The position numbers and the translations under genes were made by a program. The notes beneath the pieces were generated by a model. It had not been told where the DNA came from and ran no database searches. It saw only the letters and a program-made list of their open reading frames with translations. From Phycisphaeraceae bacterium (lineage in GTDB: Bacteria > Planctomycetota > Phycisphaerae > Phycisphaerales > UBA1924): 64,000 nucleotides of DNA. Shown one piece after another: positions 59,039-64,000 of this stretch. Location: assembly GCA_019454185.1 (NCBI GenBank), contig CP075368.1, positions 1,798,001 to 1,862,000 of the forward strand. The letters run 5' to 3'. How positions within the stretch are numbered: position 1 is the stretch's first letter; the number at the start of each line of letters is the position of its first letter.

Positions 59039-59830
59039 ATGCAGGCCCCAGTCAGCAACACACACAACAGAGCGTTGTACGCGCTCAACCCGACGGGTCG
59101 ATTCAGCGACCGCGCCGATGCGTATCGCCGCTTCCGTCCCTCGTACCCAATCAGCGCGATCGATGCAATGCTCGATGGACTCGGTGAGCCCGGCTCTCTT
59201 CGCGCAGCGGATATCGGAGCGGGGACCGGCATCTCATCGCGGCTTCTCGCGGATCGCGGCGTGCGCGTGAACGCCGTCGAGCCCAACGCCGCGATGCGAG
59301 ACGCCGCCGACACACACCCTCGCGTCATCTTTTCCGATGGCGCCGCCGAGTCCACCGGCCTGGAGTCGCACGAATTCGACCTCGTTCTCGCGGCACAGGC
59401 GTTTCACTGGTTCCGACCCGAAGAGTCGTTGCGCGAGTTCCACCGCATCCTGAAGCCGAGCGGACGGCTCGCGGTTATGTGGAATGAGCGGGACCTGACG
59501 GACCCATTGACAGCGGTCTACTCCGACATCATCTCGCGCGCGTCGAGCAGAGCTCCGGAAGAGAAGTGGCACATCCGCCCCGAGGAGCTGTACGTCAGTC
59601 AGCTCTTCGCCACAGCATGGGAGCGAACGTTCGTGTATGAACAGTCGCTCAACGCTGATGGGCTCGTTGGGCGAGCGATCTCGGCGTCCTATGTCCCGAC
59701 TGAGGGGGATGCTCGTACGAAGGTGGAGAACGAACTCCGCGCTGCGCACCAACGCTTTGCCGGTCCCGATGGTGTCGTCCGACTTGTGTACCGCACCATC
59801 CTGTACCTGTCACAGCCCATAGACGCCTGA
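59039..59830 (+). CDS. SAM-dependent methyltransferase (class I, UbiE/Coq5-like)
   Basis: 263 residues from the ATG at 59039, which has AGAGG 8 bp upstream. Motif I RAADIGAGTGISSRLLADRG, motif post-I VNAVEPNAAMRD, motif II FDLVLAAQAFHWFRPEESLREFHRIL and LKPSGRLAVMWNERD are typical of the Methyltransf_11/25 group. The N-terminal NPTGRFSDRADAYRRFRPSYP is characteristic of a subfamily with unknown small-molecule substrate. It is divergent from sbp and may share its regulatory region; a role in sulfur metabolism is only a guess. Confidence 0.88.
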   Translation: MQAPVSNTHNRALYALNPTGRFSDRADAYRRFRPSYPISAIDAMLDGLGEPGSLRAADIGAGTGISSRLLADRGVRVNAVEPNAAMRDAADTHPRVIFSDGAAESTGLESHEFDLVLAAQAFHWFRPEESLREFHRILKPSGRLAVMWNERDLTDPLTAVYSDIISRASSRAPEEKWHIRPEELYVSQLFATAWERTFVYEQSLNADGLVGRAISASYVPTEGDARTKVENELRAAHQRFAGPDGVVRLVYRTILYLSQPIDA

Positions 59831-59840
59831 TACCGTGAAT

Positions 59841-59870
59841 CGGGCGTGAGCGATCGCTCGCCCACGCCCG
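59841..59870. terminator. Hairpin between convergent methyltransferase and porin genes
   Basis: CGGGCGTG / CACGCCCG stem of 8 bp enclosing an inner palindrome AGCGATCGCT. Located 11 bp after the methyltransferase stop and 24 bp from the porin stop. No T-run on either strand, so termination efficiency is uncertain. Confidence 0.55.
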
Positions 59871-59893
59871 TCGAAGGAAGCCCGAAGAATCGA

Positions 59894-61147
59894 TCAGAAC
59901 AGCAGCTGGAACTGGAGGCGCACGGCGATTTGCCCGTCCTCGGCATCCGGCAGCAGTCCGATGCCCGTGTTCCTGGAGACAAGCGACGAGCTGTCCGATT
60001 GCGCGTCGAGGAAGTAGAGCACGTCAGCCGTGAACTTCGCTGCATGGCTCTTCTCGATGAAGTAGTAGTTCATGCCCGCCGTGATCGTGCTGAAGTCGTC
60101 ATCGCCCGAAGCGCGATCGTCGTCGGGAAGCACGATGTCGTACCTCGCGAAGATCTCGGCTTTCTCCGTCAGAAACACGCCCCCCTGCACGATGAAGCCG
60201 AAGTCATCGAACTCGCCGCCACCTGAAGGTTCAGTGCTCCGGCCGATAAACGCCGCGAACGCGTTCCAACCGTTGCCTTCAAGACTCAGATCCGCGGTGT
60301 ACGAGAGGACGTCGGTATCGACCGTTCCCCCGGTGTCGCCGCCCGACTGCCAGTGACCCGCGAGCCCGAGCATCGCGCCGAACTGTGACCCTCGCCAGGA
60401 TGTGAAGTCGTTGAACTGCTTCCAGTCGCCGGCGAGGCGCAGCTCAACACGCCCGGTCAGACCATAATCGGCCTCGGCGCTCGCATCAAAGTCCGAGTTG
60501 AGCGTGTTCAGCCCGTCTGTGAACGCCGCGGCAACCCTCGCTCGATCACCCTCATACTCAAGCTGGATGCCCTGCGACCTCGCCTGTGTGAACACAGCGT
60601 TTGTCACCGACCGATCCGCCGCGAGCATCCGCTTTCCGCTGACGAGTTCCTCGCGAAGCAAGGGTGCCTTGAACTGGCCGAACCGGAGTCCCCAGTTCTC
60701 GCCGAGCGAGTGACGCACCCACGCATCCAGGAGCGACGCTGTGCCGGTGCTGCGGCTGAAGTCCGTCTGCACAAGGAATGTGGTGTCCTTGCTGATCACG
60801 TTCCCGCCGAACTCCAGACGGACACGCCTCGTCTGAAATCCCCCTGTGTAGTCGTCATCTCCATCCGTTGGCTCGTCACGAAAGTTGGCGAGATATCGGA
60901 ACTGGATCTGCCCACCGACCTTCAACTTGAACGCGCCATCGTCGCTCCCGACATAGAACGCACTCCCGTCGTGCCCGGCGGCGGGTGCGGACGTCGCAGA
61001 TGCCCGAAGTTCCGCGAGCTCTGCTCGTGAGGCATCCGCACCGTCAGCGTGCGCGTGCAACGCGCCGAGAGTGCCAGCGCCGATCATGCCCGCAGCCATC
61101 ACGCGCCCTGCCCGTCTGTTTCGTTCAGTCCCAGTCACTCGTGCCAT
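59894..61147 (-). CDS. OprO/OprP-type anion-selective outer-membrane porin
   Basis: 417 residues from the ATG at 61147. N-terminal export signal (RRAGRVMAAGMIGAGTLGALHAHA) and a short coiled segment (ASRAELAELRASA), then the porin O/P beta-barrel: FKLKVGGQIQFRYLANF, GFQTRRVRLEFGGNVISKDTTFLVQTDFSR, LLDAWVRHSLGENWGLRFGQFKAPLLREELVSGK, and a C-terminal Phe (LQFQLLF) as in outer-membrane barrels. Family members take up phosphate or other anions; with the sulfate genes and a sigma-54 promoter here, sulfate or an organosulfur anion is the inferred substrate. Confidence 0.88.
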   Translation of the reverse strand: MARVTGTERNRRAGRVMAAGMIGAGTLGALHAHADGADASRAELAELRASATSAPAAGHDGSAFYVGSDDGAFKLKVGGQIQFRYLANFRDEPTDGDDDYTGGFQTRRVRLEFGGNVISKDTTFLVQTDFSRSTGTASLLDAWVRHSLGENWGLRFGQFKAPLLREELVSGKRMLAADRSVTNAVFTQARSQGIQLEYEGDRARVAAAFTDGLNTLNSDFDASAEADYGLTGRVELRLAGDWKQFNDFTSWRGSQFGAMLGLAGHWQSGGDTGGTVDTDVLSYTADLSLEGNGWNAFAAFIGRSTEPSGGGEFDDFGFIVQGGVFLTEKAEIFARYDIVLPDDDRASGDDDFSTITAGMNYYFIEKSHAAKFTADVLYFLDAQSDSSSLVSRNTGIGLLPDAEDGQIAVRLQFQLLF

Positions 61148-61183
61148 GGCGTCATTGCTCCTGCAACGCGACCCCCGGCACCA

Positions 61184-61200
61184 ATGCCCGACTCGGGCAT
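61184..61200. promoter_or_regulatory. 17-bp palindrome in the porin leader
   Basis: ATGCCCGA-C-TCGGGCAT, perfect 8-bp arms. With transcription from the predicted sigma-54 start (about 61228) it lies inside the porin 5' leader and would form a 6-bp hairpin with a 5-nt loop; as DNA it could be a repressor site. Confidence 0.5.
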
Positions 61201-61237
61201 CGCGTTTGCATGGGGGCTGCCGCGTGCGGCATGCACA

Positions 61238-61254
61238 TTGCAAGCGATGTGCCG
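61238..61254 (-). promoter_or_regulatory. Putative sigma-54 (-24/-12) promoter of the porin gene
   Basis: On the minus strand: CGGCACATCGCTTGCAA; GG at -24 and GC at -12 with exactly 10 nt between, and TTGCA intact. Ten of the 12 consensus bases match (first T and last G of the -24 box differ). Predicted start near 61228, about 80 nt before the porin ATG. Confidence 0.7.
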
Positions 61255-61333
61255 CGAATCCCCCTTCCTTTGCTGTGAAGAGCCATGGAAGGCCTCGTGA
61301 GCACAACAGAATTCCCCTCGGAGTGCCCTATGG

Positions 61334-61349
61334 CCGACACTGATCACGG
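61334..61349. promoter_or_regulatory. Candidate activator site upstream of the porin promoter
   Basis: CCGACACTGATCACGG matches 11 of 16 positions of the palindrome in front of sbp and keeps its CCG...ATCACGG outline; it lies about 115 bp upstream of the predicted porin start. Nearby are TCACGGAAA (61344) and CACGGAAAA (61377), the same words as near sbp. If right, this region is non-coding and the activator starts at 61417. Confidence 0.45.
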
Positions 61350-61416
61350 AAATGCCTACACTATTCCGCTACATAACACGGAAAATCCGTCCGATACTCC
61401 GGGTGCAGTCCCGCCC

Positions 61417-63030
61417 ATGGAACGACACACCACACTTCTGCTCTCCGTCTGGCGCGAAGTCTGCAAGCACGTCGAGCTTGCTGAATCTCTCGAGCGAACT
61501 TTCGCTCCGATTGCGCGTAGGGTGCCAGTCGAGCGAATCGTCATCAGGCGGCTCGACCTCGCGAGGTCACTCCTCGAGACGGTGGCGGCTGCCGAGTCCA
61601 GCGGCCAGACGCGATCCGAGCAGAGCCGCACCGCCCTTCAAGGGGACGAAGCCGAGGAGCTTCTGTCGTGGTGCCGCAGGTCGCAGGCCGTCCGGGTCGG
61701 TCCCCGTGGCGCAAAGCCCGCGTCCCTCTCTGCTTCGCTCCCGGGAGTCCGCCAGGAACTCATCGTGGGCCCGCTGAACGGAACCGAGGGCCACGTCGCT
61801 CTCCTTATCCTCGTGCTGAAATCCGGGGCGGCGATGACGCAGGATCACATCGCGATCTGCCAGTCACTCCTGGACCCTTTCACCATTGCTCTTGAGAACG
61901 ACCAGCGTGTACACGAGATGCGATCGCTTCGCGAGGCGGCCGAGGCCGACAAGCGGACGCTGCTCACGCGACTTGGTCGCCACGATATCTCGGACACGAT
62001 CGTCGGCGCAGAGGCAGGGCTCCGCGATGTCATCGAGCGCGTTGACCAGGTCGCGACTTCCGACGTGCCGGTCCTGCTTCTCGGCGAGACTGGTTCAGGA
62101 AAGGAAGTCGTCGCACGCGCCGTCCACAATCGCTCGCGTCGCGCTGCAAAGCCCTTCCTCCGGGTCAACTGCGGCGCGATCCCCCCCGAGCTCATCGACT
62201 CGGAGCTCTTCGGCCACGAGCGAGGAAGCTTCACGGGAGCCGAGTCCCAGCGCCTCGGCTGGTTCGAACGCGCCGATGGCGGAACGCTCTTCCTCGACGA
62301 GGTCGGTGAACTCCCGCCGGCGGCTCAGGTTCGACTCCTCCGCGTCCTTCAGGATGGCACATTCGAGCGGGTCGGGGGTGAGCGACAACTCCACGCAGAC
62401 GTGCGGATCATCGCTGCCACACACCGCGACTTGCAGGCGATGGTTGCCGACGGACGCTTTCGTCAGGACCTCTGGTATCGGATCGCCATTTTCCCGGTGC
62501 GGCTGCCGCCGCTGCGCGACCGGTTGGGCGACATCCCCGCGCTCGCGACACACTTCGCGTTGAAGGCCGCACGTCGCTTCGGCACTTCGCCCATCGCGCC
62601 AAGCCCCGAGGACATGTCGCTTCTGCTGCAATATGGCTGGCCGGGGAATATCCGCGAACTCTCCTCAGTCATCGAACGCGCCGTCATCCTCGGTAACGGT
62701 CGCTCGCTCGAGATCGCGACATCTCTCGGCGTCGGCAGGTCTCCCACCCAAGCTCCTGCGCATCAGCAAAGCCCGAGCATGCCGCACGCGTCCACCCATC
62801 CCCTTCTCACTGGGACGCCGCCCGCGTCTCTCGCCTCCCATGCGACTGCCGACGCAACGCTCGATTCTGCGATGATCCGTCACATCAACGACGCGCTCGC
62901 AAAGTGCCATGGACGCATCGAAGGCCCCTTCGGTGCTGCAAAGGCGCTCGGTATCAACCCGCACACGCTGAGGTCGCGCATGCGGAAACTTGGTATTGAG
63001 TGGGCATCCTACCGCGGCCGCAGCAGCTGA
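61417..63030 (+). CDS. Sigma-54-dependent transcriptional activator (GAF - AAA+ - Fis HTH)
   Basis: 537 residues. An N-terminal GAF-like sensor (HTTLLLSVWREVCKHVELAE ... IVGPLNGTEGHVALLIL region), an AAA+ module from about 195 with Walker A LLGETGSGKEVVARAVH, the sigma-54 contact loop RGSFTGAESQR (GSFTGA, a minor variant of GAFTGA), Walker B GGTLFLDEVGELPPAAQ and sensor II WPGNIRELSSVIERAV, then a linker and a C-terminal Fis-type HTH (FGAAKALGINPHTLRSRMRKLGIEW). ATG 61417 is preferred over 61330 because codons between them lack the G/C-ending bias of the gene and the segment is rich in palindromes. Divergent from the porin. Confidence 0.92.
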   Translation: MERHTTLLLSVWREVCKHVELAESLERTFAPIARRVPVERIVIRRLDLARSLLETVAAAESSGQTRSEQSRTALQGDEAEELLSWCRRSQAVRVGPRGAKPASLSASLPGVRQELIVGPLNGTEGHVALLILVLKSGAAMTQDHIAICQSLLDPFTIALENDQRVHEMRSLREAAEADKRTLLTRLGRHDISDTIVGAEAGLRDVIERVDQVATSDVPVLLLGETGSGKEVVARAVHNRSRRAAKPFLRVNCGAIPPELIDSELFGHERGSFTGAESQRLGWFERADGGTLFLDEVGELPPAAQVRLLRVLQDGTFERVGGERQLHADVRIIAATHRDLQAMVADGRFRQDLWYRIAIFPVRLPPLRDRLGDIPALATHFALKAARRFGTSPIAPSPEDMSLLLQYGWPGNIRELSSVIERAVILGNGRSLEIATSLGVGRSPTQAPAHQQSPSMPHASTHPLLTGTPPASLASHATADATLDSAMIRHINDALAKCHGRIEGPFGAAKALGINPHTLRSRMRKLGIEWASYRGRSS

Positions 63031-63250
63031 TCCGAGGCGCATGTCCGCTTGCATTCGCAGCGATCATGCAGACTTGAACGGTTGTGCAGCCATGAATTGG
63101 CACTGGAGTCGGTTCCTCTGGCTCGTGAGAGATCCCGCATCGGGCTCCGGTCGCGACTGACGAGAGACTACGGAGCGCGGCTAGCGGCTGCAGGACCAGT
63201 GCGCGAGCATTCTGGAGAGATTCAACCACTGGCCACAGCAACCACCGCCC

Positions 63251-64000
63251 TCACCCGCTCCGTCCTATCGCCCGCCTCCTCGAAGGTCCGGTCCAGTGCC
63301 TCTCGCGCGAGACGACCCCCACTTCAACGCCCTCGGAACGGAGTTGTGCGGCGTGCGTGTGTCGCAGCCCGTGGGAGTGGACGCGCTTGGCGATCCCGGC
63401 TTGCCGCCCGAGTCGCTTCATCAGCCGACGCACGTACCCGGTCGTAACGGGCGTGCCGAACGCCGTGCAGAGCAGTGGCGCGGCGGCGAGGGGATCACGC
63501 TGGCCGTCACCCGCCCGTCCTCGTGGGGGGGTCGCCCGTGCCGCCACCCGCCCCCCCACAGGTTGGCCCCTGCTTCGTTCGGCGAGCCAGGCCGCCACGA
63601 CGGCCGCCGCCCCGGGGTCGAGACCCACGGCCCGGTACCGGTCGCCCTTGCCGTGCAGGACGCGGATCACCCCGTTCTCGAGGTCCACGTCCTTGGGCTG
63701 GAGGGCCAGCGCCTCGGAGACCCGGAGCCCGGCGCGGTACATCAGCGTGATCAGCGCGCGGTTCCGGAGGGCGACGGGGGTGTACCGGCCGCAGGCGTCC
63801 AAGAGAGCCCGGACCTCCTCGTCCGTCAGCACCTCGGGCGGCAGGCGGCGCTTGGGCTTGGGGCGGCGGGTCCGACAGGAGGGCGCGGCCGTTGCGGCCA
63901 CGGCGGCCGTGGTTTCCCCCCGTCGTTCTTCCCGTGCGACACAGGCGATACGTGCGCCACGTTGTTTCGCGATCTTCCGTTCGACGCGCTCGCCTGCGGC
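63251..64000 (-). pseudogene. Second tyrosine recombinase copy, C-terminally disrupted and cut by the window edge
   Basis: Frame is open to the right edge (N-terminus outside). It is closely similar to the recombinase at 49552: the segments encoding AAGERVERKIAKQRGARIACVAREER and RYRAVGLDPGAAAVVAAWLAER are nearly identical in DNA. An insertion (VGGRVAARATPPRGRAGDG) is present mid-protein. After HGLRHTHAAQLRSEGVEVGVVSRE the sequence becomes unrelated (RHWTGPSRRRAIGRSG) and stops, losing the LGH motif and the nucleophilic Tyr, so it cannot catalyse recombination. Confidence 0.87.

Noticed and set aside
61330..61416. Extra 29 residues at the N-terminus of the sigma-54 activator, starting at an ATG with GGAG upstream.
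   Set aside because: Third codon positions lose the G/C bias of the gene and the segment contains palindromic words shared with the sbp promoter, so it is more likely regulatory; not fully excluded.

Overview
The window is GC-rich, gene-dense bacterial chromosome, most likely from a planctomycete of the class Phycisphaerae (order Phycisphaerales or close). The main evidence is the secreted protein at 50628-51695, which ends in the 'GC-type dockerin' tail (CPADYNGSG... then NGDTIVDIVDFLDFIDAF) typical of Phycisphaerales, and a planctomycete-style RHS protein (HLGHKG, LYSPQLGRF, GDGMNLYEYLGSNP) at 44957-46459. Codons end mostly in G or C, except around 44.5-45.3 kb, which is clearly AT-rich. 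All assignments come from reading motifs; no database search was possible.

Region 1 (1-42.2 kb) is mostly core genome. It starts with a cysteine-rich exported protein and a WYL regulator that diverges, across a perfect 24-bp palindrome, from an AddB-AddA recombination nuclease pair. Next come a TonB/ExbD/glycosyltransferase group, NAD(P)HX epimerase, a DUF151 nuclease, TruD, two overlapping glycosyltransferases, RsfS with a histone-H1-like N-terminus, AroB, a ParA ATPase fused to a glycogen-binding CBM48 domain with an unknown partner, ClpX, a HAD phosphatase, acylphosphatase, DnaG and the major sigma factor. A manganese (yybP-ykoY) riboswitch precedes a TerC-family exporter. L-serine dehydratase, a copper ATPase, an OxyR/catalase divergent pair with a recognisable OxyR site, and a fabD - proline-rich lipoprotein - fabG cluster follow.

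Region 2 (42.2-53.3 kb) is a mosaic of mobile DNA. An IS3-type element carries a nonsense mutation and is interrupted by an IS5/IS1182-type element with recognisable terminal repeats and a 4-bp target duplication. It abuts an AT-rich toxin/immunity-like pair (truncated RHS-Hint toxin), then two 106-bp direct repeats that run into the 3' end of a tRNA-Ser(GGA) gene. After two ordinary genes (EamA permease, Tat-exported class V aminotransferase) come an internally deleted IS5-type copy that truncated a gene, a tyrosine recombinase, a dockerin-tailed SUMF1 protein, two small phage-like genes and a 3' half-tRNA fragment that looks like an attachment-site scar.

Region 3 (53.3-63.0 kb) looks like a sulfur-acquisition regulon: sulfate-binding protein, CysT, CysW, CysA and an FAD/NAD(P)-binding protein in one operon, a divergent methyltransferase, an OprO/P-type porin, and a sigma-54 activator with GAF, AAA+ and Fis-type HTH regions. 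Sigma-54 (-24/-12) promoter sequences lie in front of both the binding-protein operon and the porin, with related CCG...ATCACGG elements about 105-115 bp upstream of each predicted start. The window ends in a second, catalytically dead copy of the tyrosine recombinase.
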